Source: Lineus longissimus
Lineage: Eukaryota; Nemertea; Pilidiophora; Heteronemertea; Lineidae
Reading direction: 5' to 3'
DNA length: 64,000 nucleotides
Assembly (NCBI RefSeq): GCF_910592395.1
Contig: NC_088316.1
Coordinates: 10,912,001-10,976,000 of the forward strand
Within the stretch, counting starts at the first letter, position 1. Every line of letters begins with the position of its first letter. The position numbers and the translations under genes were made by a program. Shown in pieces: positions 1 to 10,347 of the stretch. The notes beneath the pieces are model-generated. The model was not told the DNA's origin, ran no database searches, and saw nothing but the letters and a program-made list of their open reading frames with translations.

Positions 1-204
1 TTTCGAAAAAATCTTTGCCAGGTGCACTAGATCGAGTTTAGTTTGATGGGACAGGGGTGACAGTTTTTCAGTTGAAATAGCAGTTTTGCTGGACTACCTC
101 CATAATATAACCCAGGAAGAATGCAGAAGCCTAGTACCTTCTCCTAGTAATCTCAATATAGACCCCACATTTGTTGTATGTGGGGTCTATAAATATGTGG
201 AGCT
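1..204. repeat. Dispersed repeat fragment, related to 43.4-43.6 kb
   Basis: This segment shares a block around GTTTTGCTGGACTACC, and a downstream stem of the form CCCCA(N)TGGGG followed by CTATA, with positions about 43,470-43,580. The joint with the gypsy reverse-transcriptase remnant lies near 204. No coding potential is visible. It may be a short non-autonomous element, but no ends were found. Confidence 0.4.
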
Positions 205-611
205 GTCTTGATTCCATAAGCTAGTTTCCGATATCGAAACAAGCCCTTGTGAGTGTTCACCGTGAGATACTCATTTCTCATCAACTTCAAGTTGTGAGTA
301 CGCGTGACTCAGATCAAGCACCGTGAAATGTTTCTTTCCTGCAAGTTTGGTAAAGATGTCCTCCGGAGTAGGCAAAGGATACGGCTCGTCAACGATATAC
401 GGATTAACAGTGACCTTATAATCGCCACAAATGCGCACACTTCCGTCTGCCTTAGGCACAACCACGATTGGCGATGCCCAGTTTGACCTGTCAACTTTTT
501 CGAACACCGTAGATGTCTCCAGATGATCCAACTCTTTTTCCACTTTTTCGCGTACGGCATACGGAACAGGCCTTGGTTTGAGAAACACCGGTTTTGTTCC
601 CTTTTTGATTT
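205..611 (-). pseudogene. Ty3/gypsy reverse transcriptase fragment, frameshifted
   Basis: The minus-strand translation matches the N-terminal half of a Ty3/gypsy reverse transcriptase: a KPRPVPYA-type lead-in, the SPIVVVPKADGSVRICGDYK block and the LDLSHAYSQLEVD block that carries the first catalytic Asp. The frame breaks just after VDEK near 271. The reading then continues in another frame through EYLTVNTHKGL and YGIKTAP to about 205, where unrelated sequence begins. The YxDD box, RNase H and integrase are absent. The upstream end runs straight on from gag with no recognisable protease Asp motif, so an internal deletion has probably joined gag to RT. The copy is dead. The lineage within Ty3/gypsy is not assigned. 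Confidence 0.85.
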
Positions 612-614
612 GAA

Positions 615-1659
615 TTACAGCCTTGAACCGTTAACTTTCACGTTAACCTTGTATTCACCATGTCCACGTTTATAATCTGCATGATAGATCGCTTGCAAAG
701 AACCCGAATCCTCGTATGAATCAACATCACGGTTTCCTGAATCTCCGACGAAATGCGTTTTTCGAAGTGATTTCCCACGACGACCTCGACCGCGAAAGTG
801 TCCTCCTCCATGACTGTTGTTGTGACTACCGTTATCTGCATCAGCTTTGTGATCGGACGACGAATACGATTTCCGATCCGACGTTGTCGTTAGGCATGCT
901 TTGCTAAGATGCCCAATTTTCCCACAGCGATAGCACTTAACATTTTTGTGCCTGTACTGCTTGGAGTCATGATTACCATGGCAACGTATGCACTGCTGTT
1001 GGTGACCACGCGACGACTGTCCTGAACCTTTCTTGTGATCGACACGATTTACTGTACCACGGCTACTGGCTTCATGAGCATAGCCTTTCAAATCTTTGTC
1101 AACAAGTTCCATGGCTAACGAAAGTTCACACGTTTTCTTCCATGTCAGGTTCACCTTTTGTCGATTCGTCCAAAAGACGCTTGGTAATCTTTTCATTTCT
1201 TACACCATGACACAAAGTCTCAATCAAACGCTCTTCAACCTTATCTTCTGCTGCATATTTACAGTCAACCGTCAAGCGTTTCAAAGCAGCAATGAAATCA
1301 CTCATGTTTTCAGAGTCTCTTTGCTTCCTGGATGTGAATTTCAGTCTAGCAGCTAGTGGCGTACTAGCCGAAACGAAATGTTTATTCAAAACACCAACTA
1401 AGTCCTCATAAGACTTATCAGTCACCTTATCCGGAAACACCAGGCTTAACGCAGTTTCAAACACAGCGGGACCAACCACAGTGGCAGCTCTCAAATCTGC
1501 TTCAATTTTATTGGTCATCATCCAAAGTTCTAACCTCGTTTGGTAGTTCTCCCATTTCTCCTCCATGGGATTAAATGGTCCAACATTACCAATGATGCCT
1601 AAATGAGCAGCAGGCGCCGCTGCAGCACCCGTGCCTGGATTTGGAGGAATCACTGACAT
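615..1659 (-). pseudogene. Ty3/gypsy gag with CCHC zinc knuckle, frameshifted
   Basis: Two overlapping minus-strand frames make one gag. The first (start codon at 1659) has a Pro/Ala-rich N-terminus and a capsid-like helical region with the pattern WENYQTRLELWM and a C-terminal LIETLCHG. It hits a stop near 1126. The second frame (about 1196 to 615) continues after a one-base slip and contains the nucleocapsid knuckle CYRCGKIGHLSKAC, preceded by a basic Ser/His-rich linker. The reading ends at a gag-protease linker (YKVNVKVNG) with no DTGA motif. Together with the RT fragment, this is an internally deleted retrotransposon copy. No flanking LTRs were recognised. Confidence 0.85.
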
Positions 1660-2563
1660 TGTGATCTCACAGTGCAAAATGTACACGAGAGTCACAGTGT
1701 GTCAATACACACAACACACACTACGCAATGTATGCAGCTCAGTGTCGGAAAACGGGGCCAGCCAGCTGTCGTAAAGACGCGGCTGTGAAAACACACAGTT
1801 CACTTTGATGACCAATTCAAGGGGCTACGATTGTTAATTGGGGTCTTTTCTTTCATTCGAACGATCCTCGTCGCCACTGACATGTTCGTCACTGCAGGAT
1901 TCTTGCTGGAACGACCAGATGAACAAAACAGGACCAACACGGATGTAGCCATTACTCCACATGGTTTATTACCCGCACTACGCATGCGCACATAGATAAT
2001 ATCTCATACAGCTCGTCTCACAAAAGAGGCAATACACTACATTCTAAAATACCTTGGTACCGTAAAGTCAACTTTTAAATGGAAAATGCATAAGCCTCGT
2101 TCTGAGAGTGGAGTGTTTTGGACACGCAACCAAGATGCTCAACCAAAGTTCCCTCGGGTTGCACTAAAATGTGGAAACCATGCACACAGCTCACTTCAGA
2201 AGTTTGAGGCTCTCAAAACACTGCTTCAAACACAAATCAGCCAAGGAAGCATCAACCACCCTAAGTTTTTTAATGAGCACTACACATATTTGCCGAGAAA
2301 AATGCTCCAAATAGCCCATTTGCGCGGATTTTAGCATCACTTGAGCGAGCCGATGCGGACTTCCTATGCGCGCTGTACAAAATGTACATGTCTCATTTTC
2401 TGTAACGTTGCCGTAACATAATGTAAACAACGGCGCTACCGGCGCTCCGGGCCGGCGATGGATGGAATTTGCCAAATTCGCACATATTCAAGTTATTTTG
2501 GTGGCCTATCTTTTTAAGTTTGAGGTATTTTAGAATAGAAATTGAACCCTCGGCTTCGGACCT
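1660..2563. other. No gene recognised; possible gypsy 5' flank
   Basis: This lies upstream of the gag start on the minus strand, where a 5' LTR and primer-binding site would be expected. I could not identify a convincing TG...CA pair or a tRNA-complementary site. The open frames here are short and resemble nothing I know. Confidence 0.4.
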
Positions 2564-2693
2564 TGGTTTAAGGAATTGAACCCGAGGCGGAGGATCTTGG
2601 TTGAGTTACCAAGACACTCGAGGGTGGAGCTAAAATACAGTCCAAACCCTCGCCTAACCAAGGTCCTCCGCCTTGGGTTCAATTCCTTAAACC
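2564..2693. repeat. Inverted repeat with 38-bp arms
   Basis: The arm at 2,564-2,601 (starting GGTTTAAGGAATTGAACCC) is repeated in reverse complement at 2,656-2,693 (ending GGGTTCAATTCCTTAAACC), with a few mismatches and a ~54-bp spacer. A further partial direct copy lies just upstream (GAACCCTCGGCTTCGGACC, about 2,543). It looks like a small foldback or MITE-type element. Confidence 0.6.
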
Positions 2694-3683
2694 ATGAGGT
2701 TCAGGCTGCTGGTCGATTGTGGATCAATATATTCACGATCGATTTTCAATGGTCCTAAAAAAGTAATCAATGTACAGTAGAATATCTCTATAAATCCAAA
2801 ATATGAACCTCCTGAACAATATTGGCTAACGGCAGATCAATACTCTTTTGAATAATGCAACAAGTTTATTGTCTGATGCTAGTTTGATACCGTAGAAGCC
2901 AGCCTACTCCTAAACCAGTGTCTCACAAAATGTAAGCTCCAGATAACCTGGAGCTGAACCTGCTTCGTCCGGAGTGTAGCTGTTGAAAATCCATCTTCAG
3001 GTCTGGAGACGGGTTATCAGGGGTCACCTGGTACACTCCGGACCCAGTGGACCGGCCTCGTCCTGTTACCCGGGTGTATCGAGGAAAGACGATCAGGATG
3101 ACAAAATGCAGTGCATAGGAGGAGTCTATCACCTGACCTGGCAGGATCTTTTGTGGGAAAACGCGACCTCGACATTAGTGCTTGACTCAAGGGTTGGTAG
3201 CATCAGGATTGAGAACACTGCCACAACACTTGTTCAAGCCTTGGAGTATAATGTTCCAGCACAGCCTGCGGACGAATTAGAAGGGGTGTATGAAATAGCT
3301 AAGAGGTCCAATCGGTGCAGTGTAATCGGTGGTCTCCAGGTGATTCCGTCCACAGCGTTCGCTCAGCACGTGGAGGTGCTGCAAGGAATATTCCTCTTTC
3401 AAGGCGGGATCATTGTTTTACGTGTCACTACAATTTTGCGCCACGGGGTTTATTGGCCAAGTTACTTCGTTCTCGGCCTGTACAGAGTTGATTGCAAGCT
3501 GTTCATATTTCTCACTTGATGGGCCGGGTATGTTCCATCATAGCAAATATTTCATGAAGACATGCACACGTTGCGATATTTCTAGGACCAACGAAGGAGT
3601 TCTTGAATCTTTAACAATCTTATCTGCTGAAAGTTTCTAGGAATTAGCATGTCCGTTTAGAGGCACTCATTTCATAAGAAAGC
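2694..3683. other. Unassigned region with one 178-codon open frame
   Basis: An open frame on the plus strand (2,983-3,519) encodes 178 residues with no family I recognise, no signal peptide and no clear splice signals. It could be an old transposon remnant or chance. An antisense frame overlaps it at 2,923-3,132. I do not call a gene here. Confidence 0.3.
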
Positions 3684-3835
3684 GGCGTGTATGGCAAGCC
3701 GTCTGTCTAATAATTAAGAAAACCAGGTTTCATGGTTTTCTTCCATGAAACCAGGTTTTTTAAGAAGAAAACCAGGTTCTTTTCAAGAAAACTATGTTTT
3801 ATTAATTATTGGACGAACGGCTTGCCATAGGCGTG
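3684..3835. mobile_element. 140-bp MITE with ~27-bp inverted ends
   Basis: The element occupies 3,690-3,829. Its left end reads TATGGCAAGCCGT and is mirrored at the right end (ACGGCTTGCCATA). The imperfect pairing extends inward to TAATTAA/TTAATTA. It is flanked by a direct repeat GGCGTG (3,684-3,689 and 3,830-3,835), consistent with a target-site duplication. The core repeats AAACCAGGTT three times around a palindrome. There is no coding capacity. The superfamily is uncertain. Confidence 0.7.
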
Positions 3836-4175
3836 CATACTTGACTTACAAAACAGGGTTTTTCAAAAAATATTGTTCAGCCAGTATTTACATATATACA
3901 TGTACAATGGAAATTTCGAACTACATGTACATGTACGCATATAAACATCAACTTTCGCTCCTACCGTAACCTTCTGTGGCTTTATGTGCATGAGAAACAG
4001 ACTCTGATCACGAGCAACTTTTTACAGTGGAAGCTGCCTCATGTTAGATATCAGAAAATAACTGAGAGATGTATTACATTGTACATTACTTTCTGTTACC
4101 AAGCACTGGTCGATATGAATGTTGCCTTCATATATTTCGTAAACGTCATAATCGATTGGTACATTCTAAAACCAG

Positions 4176-4363
4176 ATTTAAGGTCTCAATCCGTAAATTC
4201 CGTTTTGGTTTGCGCTTTTATGTGCCACCAGCAGAAATGCACGACTTTTAATGTTCTGTTAGACGATAATCATATCATTTGCCAGATGAGCAAGCGGAAG
4301 GGAACATGCATGGAAAAGACAGATGCATCTCCTTATCCTGGGTTCCGGATGTATCAAGTGAAG
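4176..4363 (+). CDS. Candidate exon, PAN/apple-like cysteine module
   Basis: An open stretch lies between a plausible acceptor (CTAAAACCAG, ending 4,175) and a strong donor (AAG|GTAAGT at 4,364). The entry phase is 1 and the exit phase 0. The ~62 residues contain the pattern VLVCAFMCHQQKCTTFNV, then IICQMSKRKGTC. The C-x3-C-x5-C-x-x-F spacing is reminiscent of PAN/apple modules, which are extracellular binding domains often encoded by phase-1 exons. The exit phase matches both downstream exons at 4,921 and 6,201. No signal-peptide exon was found upstream. The domain assignment is tentative. Confidence 0.45.
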
Positions 4364-4410
4364 GTAAGTATATGAAATAACGCAAGTTGTTTTTACTTCA
4401 TGACTTGGCT

Positions 4411-4435
4411 TATATATATATATATATATATATAT
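4411..4435. repeat. (TA)n microsatellite
   Basis: About twelve uninterrupted TA dinucleotides lie in the intron after the PAN-like exon. Confidence 0.9.
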
Positions 4436-4611
4436 GGTAGTTATCCTATTACGGCGTTTGCTGCTGGAACCCAAGGAGGCTCTGGTTTAACAACAATGAC
4501 AGTTAATGCGACGCCTACAGCCGCCAGCGATCGCACTGTTTTTCGATATACTGTACGGACGGATTGAGTGCCAAATTTAGCGATTCCGCGACGATAGATT
4601 GATTTTTAAAA

Positions 4612-4680
4612 CTTCCTTGCTGACCACATGTGAGTGAAAAGGTAATTTCCTTGCTCACCACATGTGAGTGAAAAGGTGAC
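4612..4680. repeat. Two-copy tandem duplication, ~34 bp
   Basis: CTTCCTTGCTGACCACATG is followed by GTGAGTGAAAAGG, and the block is repeated at once with one substitution (CTCACC for CTGACC). Each copy contains the palindrome CACATGTG. Confidence 0.75.
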
Positions 4681-4920
4681 TAGACAGGTGAGTAGGCGGA
4701 TGAGGAGTGTATGGACAATGCTATTTTGGAAACCATACCTATTTGATCCATTTTGAAAGTACATGCTTGCCGAAGCTTGGTTTGATTGTCCGCTAAATTC
4801 CCCGGATTCGGCGTTATTGGGTCCAACCGGACGCAATGAGCACCATTACAAAGCCATTCAGGTATACATGTTGCGCATAGCCGGATTCGGCAGATATGTG
4901 TATGTGTATTCACATTCTAG

Positions 4921-5934
4921 GAAACTTCCCGAATTAAGCTTAACCACGAAATGAAATTCGCAGCTATTCCTCCAATAAAAATGACAAGAAGACTACATGT
5001 GTTCTTCCATCCTCATCGTCTTCTGGTACTGGCTGCGTATAAAGAAGAACCAATGCTCCACACGAGGCTCCTTGCCTATGTTATTGACTACCCCCACCAT
5101 ACCTTTAAGCTTCTCTACAATTCCTCAATCTTCTACCAGCCTTCTTTCAATACCATCTATAAATTGGCATCAAACTATTACACGATATACCGTCGTATCA
5201 AAGTTGGTGCGAAGAAAATATCAATAGGGAATATCGCGAAATTGTACGACATTTCTAAAGGTAGCTTTGTTGGGCAATTGGTCATACCACCAGAGGAGAA
5301 ATGTCTTCACTCGGGCGGATGGCGGAACCATTATTATTCTCCGGTTCACACTGTGGATCTAAAAGTATATGTTTTGGCATGTTCATTGCCTAAGGAGGGT
5401 GTTCATTCCGTTACCACTTACTATTCCTTTGCGAAGTACGAGGAGACGGAACTAATCGTAACGCTTTTTCCAAATAAAACAGTCACCTTAGCTCATGGAA
5501 AACGAGCAGGATTTATTTTTTCGTTCTTGTTTAGAAACGCCGCTTGTTTGTATTTTATTACTGAGTCAACTGCTTTCATTTTCTTCCGTAACATACGCCT
5601 TGGTCTGACCAACCAACAAAAATTCACCCTGCCAATTCGGCAGATTCGCTTCTTGGCAGTCAATTACATCACTGGGATATTTCTAGAACAAAATGTTTCG
5701 CCTTTGACGGATTTATTCGGTGTCGCTATTAGTTGTTCTCCAGCAGATGGGTTGGGTCCAGAAACAGAAAATAGAATAACACGGACCTACATTGAAACGC
5801 GTGGCGTCAGAAGGCTGTTCGTTCCAAAGAAAGCGATGGTTCTTGGTCGGTACATGAAACTTTTGCGAATATATGCTGCAAAAGACAAGCAGGGTTACTC
5901 AAAGTTCGATGGCGTTCATGTATTCAAACGTTGA
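4921..5934 (+). CDS. Terminal exon encoding an unknown ~337-residue domain (paralogue A)
   Basis: The exon starts after an AG acceptor (ACATTCTAG, ending 4,920) in phase 0. It stays open for 337 codons and ends at a TGA stop. It matches no family I recognise. The composition is rich in aromatic residues and alternating hydrophobic/polar strands, suggesting a beta-rich fold, with no transmembrane segment and few cysteines. It aligns end to end with the exon at 6,201. Shared landmarks include TFKLLYNSS versus CYKILYSAN, KGSFVGQLVIPP versus KGSICGQIIIPK and QIRFLAVN versus QIRGLQLK. The phase-0 start fits the donor of the PAN-like exon at 4,363. It could be the last exon of one gene or one of two alternative last exons. 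The function is unknown. Confidence 0.6.
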   Translation, partial: ETSRIKLNHEMKFAAIPPIKMTRRLHVFFHPHRLLVLAAYKEEPMLHTRLLAYVIDYPHHTFKLLYNSSIFYQPSFNTIYKLASNYYTIYRRIKVGAKKISIGNIAKLYDISKGSFVGQLVIPPEEKCLHSGGWRNHYYSPVHTVDLKVYVLACSLPKEGVHSVTTYYSFAKYEETELIVTLFPNKTVTLAHGKRAGFIFSFLFRNAACLYFITESTAFIFFRNIRLGLTNQQKFTLPIRQIRFLAVNYITGIFLEQNVSPLTDLFGVAISCSPADGLGPETENRITRTYIETRGVRRLFVPKKAMVLGRYMKLLRIYAAKDKQGYSKFDGVHVFKR

Positions 5935-6200
5935 TCAATTTAGCTTAATAGCTGAAAACTGGCGAGAAGGGAATATTTTTGTTCTGACCTGTCTGAAACC
6001 GAAATAATACACAGGAAAAGAAGTGCATTCTCCATGCTACATGTAAGACACTAAATAATTGGGTCCCACAGGGTTCCGTCTTCTGACCATTATTGCTTTG
6101 TATATAGAACCCCCATTGGTGGCATGAAATCACATTCTATAGGAATATAGACAAACTTACTTCATATAGGCTATGATATAATGATGTTTGCTTTCCATAG

Positions 6201-7166
6201 GATCGCAAGAAATTTTTCTACCGCCTTACCAAAAGGTTGCCGTTCATACCTTCGTTCAATCCACAGAAAGGCTGGACCTACGATGAGAACAGTGGCAAAA
6301 TGTCTCTAATGAAGACCATTTCAGAAATGTCTCCTGAGAGAGTTATAGTCGTATACGAGTTGAGTACCACTTGTTACAAGATTTTGTACAGCGCAAATTT
6401 CAATATAGGGCACTTGAAGAGATTCAGTGTATTTAAGCAATTCATGGTATTGGGGTGTGCCACTGGTGTCAAGCTTACGAAACTTTTACACCATATTTTT
6501 GATCCCGCAAAAGGTTCTATTTGCGGACAAATCATTATTCCTAAAAGTGATGCTTGTTTCATGGCTTTAAGCGTTGTGACATTCGGATGCCAGGGAAAGG
6601 TTTTGGTCCACTGTAAGGTACGGGGTAGAATAGCAGCAACTGTTTATGACATAAAAGAGTTGAACCAGACTAGAAATGTTTTAGTCGTTATGGAAAATGG
6701 CATAAAGGTCTCTTTAAGAGGATTTATAGTCACAATGTGTGAAGATATTTACCTCTTAGAACAACGAGGGAAAATAATGTATATCATATCGTATTTTAAG
6801 TCAAAAGTGTACCAACCGGCGAAGTATCCAATAAAATCAGAATGGAGCAGTCAAATACGTGGTCTCCAACTGAAGTTCAACAGAGTTTACGAGTTACTGT
6901 TTGCAGTCGGAAGGCCTGGACCTCGAGTGTTTGGGCTTAGGCACTCCCACCGAATAAATGGTATTAAGAGAGAACCAGATGAACTCGAGTACCGGTACAG
7001 AGAGGTCCAGGTATCCTTCTCCCCATCACAATTCGTCATAGATCACAATAATTTGAACCTCAACCCAACTGATGGGTCATTTTTGCATTTCATCCAGTCC
7101 TCATCAAACAAACCCGGTATTACGGTGCTGTATCACTCAGTAGATATATACAGTGCAGAATTCTAG
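6201..7166 (+). CDS. Terminal exon encoding an unknown ~321-residue domain (paralogue B)
   Basis: The acceptor TTTGCTTTCCATAG ends at 6,200. The exon is read in phase 0 (DRKKFFYRLTKRLPF...) for 321 codons to a TAG stop. It is a divergent paralogue of the 4,921-5,934 exon, collinear over nearly its full length, at roughly a quarter to a third identity by eye. Long open frames in both copies, in a region where unselected DNA carries many stops, argue for coding selection. The spacing between the two exons is only 266 bp. Either two tandem genes exist, each needing its own 5' exons, or one upstream exon set is spliced alternatively to A or B. No known domain was recognised. Confidence 0.6.
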   Translation, partial: DRKKFFYRLTKRLPFIPSFNPQKGWTYDENSGKMSLMKTISEMSPERVIVVYELSTTCYKILYSANFNIGHLKRFSVFKQFMVLGCATGVKLTKLLHHIFDPAKGSICGQIIIPKSDACFMALSVVTFGCQGKVLVHCKVRGRIAATVYDIKELNQTRNVLVVMENGIKVSLRGFIVTMCEDIYLLEQRGKIMYIISYFKSKVYQPAKYPIKSEWSSQIRGLQLKFNRVYELLFAVGRPGPRVFGLRHSHRINGIKREPDELEYRYREVQVSFSPSQFVIDHNNLNLNPTDGSFLHFIQSSSNKPGITVLYHSVDIYSAEF

Positions 7167-7984
7167 CACAGCTAGGACAATTACTTTGAAGCTAAATGCG
7201 GACTACCGAATATTATCCTTCCAGACGCAGTGGAATCGGCCCTTCATCTCTCCATATATTCATGAGTAAGTAAAAAGAGGATGAAGAAATTGGGCTGCCT
7301 CAGGTGGCTATAACCTGCAGAAATAGGCCTCTTATAACATTATTTCTAGAGAATAGCTACCGTCGTTCTGTCACCAGCATCTCACCTTGGGGTTTTATTG
7401 ACGTGCATGGCCGTCACGGGATGGCTGTCCTAAATTGCACAATCACACTTTCGGATACATTGAAGTAAAACAAATTTGAAATGTGTGTTTGTGTTGAAAT
7501 TTTGGAACTATATAAGAAATACCGTGGCTTTAGTTCATCGGTTGAGTAAGTGGAAGATAACATGTGTGGAAAAGGTTTTAACCTTGCATTGTAGTTTAGA
7601 GTAACTCTTAAGATTGGAGGCTTTCGACCAGCAACCAGGTGTCAGTCTTCGTAACTCTCAAAAATCGCTTTTTCTACAAGAGTTATCCAAGTTAGTCAGG
7701 GCAGACTGTACATACATGTGACAGTTCTCTTCTTGAGGCATGGGAAATTCCAGAGAGGGGTGTCCACTATCGGGCCAACCCCTTGTCTGCTATTGCCCTG
7801 CTCTTCCTTATCAGCTCAGCATGCAAGGTACATGTTTGTGACTGTGTTGGAACTGATCATTCATTCCATCAATCAAATGGAAATTGCCATTGTCACAATT
7901 CACATCAATTAAGTGGATTTATGTGGTGTCACCAACTGATGAAATGTCACCAAATTGTATGCGTTTTTTATTTTCACAACCATA
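7167..7984. other. No gene recognised
   Basis: Downstream of paralogue B I see no exon-like segment, and no convincing AATAAA signal close to the stop codon. Open frames at 7,718-8,022 have no recognisable features. Confidence 0.4.
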
Positions 7985-8905
7985 ATAAAAAACGGCCATG
8001 GACCATTGTGCTCACCGTATAGATATTTGGTTAGGAATTCATCCCGGTTAAGAAACATGCAACATGTATAGTATAGGTCAAACCAAAGTCGGTATGGAAT
8101 GTGATGTTTCGCTGCTTGGAGTACCTACCATAAAAATATAATCGAAAACAAGACATCAATAAGCGCGATATTGCCGTTTTTAGTGAAGAAACAGATCGGA
8201 TCCAAATTCGGTGTCGTAGGGAGTCATGTGTACCAAATTTCAAGTTCATAGCTTTAGCGGTTAAGAAACGTGCCATAGTTACACTCAAACGGCCAATTTA
8301 CGCCATTTTACTTCTGTGACCTTGAAAAGTAAGTCAAATCAAAAACCCGTATGATATGTGATGTATCCTTGCTCCGAGAACCTATCATAAAAAATTTATC
8401 GAAAACGAGTCACTCATAAGAGAGATATCACACTTTTTAGGTTTCCACTTCTGGTCCCCTGGTGGCCAAATCAAGAAAAAGATCGGACTGAAATTTGCTG
8501 TCAGAGGTAACATGACATAGGCAGTCATGTGTATCAAATTTCACGTTCATAGCTTCACGTGCAATAGTTACACTATAGCGGCCAAATCACACCATTTGAC
8601 ACATGTGACCTTGAAAATTAGGTCAAATCAAAAACCCGTACGATATGTGATGTATCCTTGGTAGGAGAACCTATCATAAAAAAATTATCGAAAACGAGTC
8701 ACTCATAAGAGAGATATCACACTTTTTAGGTTTCCACTTCTGGCCCCCTGGTGGTCAAGTAAAGAATCAGATCGGACCGAAATTCATTGTCAGAGTCAAC
8801 TGACCTGGGGGTCCTGTGTACAAAGTTTCAAGTTCATAGCTCTAGCGATTAAGAAACGTGCCACTGTTTTTGACACAGGATACAGACGACGACGACGACG
8901 AAATT
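7985..8905 (+). repeat. (GAC)n-tailed dispersed repeat, divergent copy
   Basis: It begins with the family head (GGCCATGGACCATTGTGCTCACC) and ends in a short (GAC)n tract at about 8,883-8,900. In between are three degenerate ~290-bp modules. Each contains a TGTGACCTTGAAAA-aRGTCAAATC block, a CCCCCTGGTGG block and a TTCAAGTTCATAGCT...AAACGTGCC block. Relative to the copies at 10.3 and 50 kb it is a separate subfamily. The terminal GGTGAGCT hairpin is missing. Confidence 0.75.
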
Positions 8906-9669
8906 TTCGTTGTACGTTATGCATGATAAATTCAAGGTTTGGGGGTCTGAACATAGGGGGGCGCTTTTTTCAATCATTTTCACCATTGACTTACTTTTTG
9001 GAGTGTATGGTTCCAACACACTCACATGAACATTTGTGCCCCACATATCATACTAAATTCTAATATTATTTTCAAAAGCATTTAAAAATGATAAGACCCT
9101 TATCCACTGCATACTAAGGGAATTAAATATTTTTAAAGGGACTATTTTCGTACAACCTCGACCGGACCTTTAATTACAGGTGCGTGACCTAGTAGGGACG
9201 CGGTTTTTGGCGTGGTTACAACGAATTCTCGAAGAAAGTACACTTAATTCTGAGCAACGGGAAACCAGAAATTTTATTTTTCGGTCATTTTCAAGAAATT
9301 TACGCTCATTTAAAAAAAATACTCGACACCGTGCAAAAAGCCTCCATTTCCTATACTAAAAACAGTTGAAAATCTGATGTGAGAAAATACGCAACTTTTC
9401 TTTATCAGTAAAATACTGCACAGTGCTTGTTTCTTTCATCAATGAAAGGTCTTCGCATATCAGACTATTCAATATTATTACATTAGAATCATATTTCTCT
9501 TGACGTTATCAATGCAACCCAACAATGGAGACTGTTAACAGGATGGTAAGGCGTTCGTTGTCATGAGATCTTGAAGCGTTAAAGTTTGCAAGTCTTCAGT
9601 GCTCTCATTGCACACAATAATGATAATTAATAATGTTTTGATGAGGTGACGACTAAGTAAAATCAAGTA
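8906..9669. other. No gene recognised
   Basis: AT-rich unique-looking sequence. No exon, repeat boundary or RNA gene could be supported. Confidence 0.4.
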
Positions 9670-10252
9670 TGCAACAATGGTAACCGGAAAAACGCCGACC
9701 GACCGACCGACCGACTGACCGACTGACCTGCGAACCTACCGTCATATGCCGTATCCCTTTCGCTTCTCTATAGCACATGTATCTGTGTAGTGCCCAGCGC
9801 AATGGACGTGATGGAGTCCGACGTGTCTGACAACAGCATCTCCAGTCAATTATACCGGGAAAACGAGCCCACGCGGTAAGGAACTGATAACGATACTCTA
9901 AAGATATGCTTTGTCTACATGGTCGGTGGATATAAAAACACGATTTGGGCCTAATCTATGCACTGTAGTTTTTCTATTCGAGTGTCTCGACCGATGCAAT
10001 GCATGAACTGCAACGCGCAATATGCATTTGTTGTCATTTGAACAGCGCACGTGCGCTTGTTTACAATTTCATTTCACATGACCTGCTGCTGTCAGACACG
10101 TCGGACTCCATCACGTCCATTGCGCTGGGCACTACACAGATACATGTGCTATAGAGAAGCGAAAGGGATACGGCATATGACGGTAGGTTCGCAGGTCAGT
10201 CGGTCAGTCGGTCGGTCGGTCGGTCGGCGTTTTTCCGGTTACCTGCAACAAT
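9670..10252. mobile_element. MULE-type element: 160-bp terminal inverted repeats, 9-bp TSD
   Basis: The arms at 9,679-9,838 and 10,084-10,243 are reverse complements over 160 bp with no indel and about one mismatch that I can see. They flank a 245-bp core. The whole is bracketed by the direct repeat TGCAACAAT (9,670-9,678 and 10,244-10,252). Long inverted repeats with a 9-bp target duplication are the hallmark of Mutator-like elements. Each arm carries a short GACC microsatellite near its outer end and an ATG-started frame near its inner end. There is no transposase inside, so this copy is non-autonomous. The near identity of the arms suggests a recent origin. Confidence 0.85.
9802..9875 (+). 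other. ATG-started frame with splice donor, mostly inside the MULE arm
   Basis: Starting at 9,802, 24 codons (MDVMESDVSDNSISSQ...) run to CG|GTAAGG, a good splice donor. The start codon and the first ~12 codons lie inside the inverted repeat, so the opposite arm has the same start on the minus strand, but it diverges and stops soon after. In the plant Mutator element the arms carry promoters. By analogy this may be a first exon and promoter of an autonomous parent element, not a host gene. Confidence 0.35.
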
Positions 10253-10347
10253 GCCTTCAGTCGCTCCAACAATGGAGAGAGACACAACACGGAATGCAGT
10301 TTGCTCACCAGAGTTACAGTGTCACATGTGCTAACTCATACTTCATA

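Noticed and set aside
9802-9875. First exon of a host gene starting MDVMESD
   Set aside because: The start lies inside a 160-bp terminal inverted repeat flanked by a 9-bp target duplication, so it belongs to a transposon.
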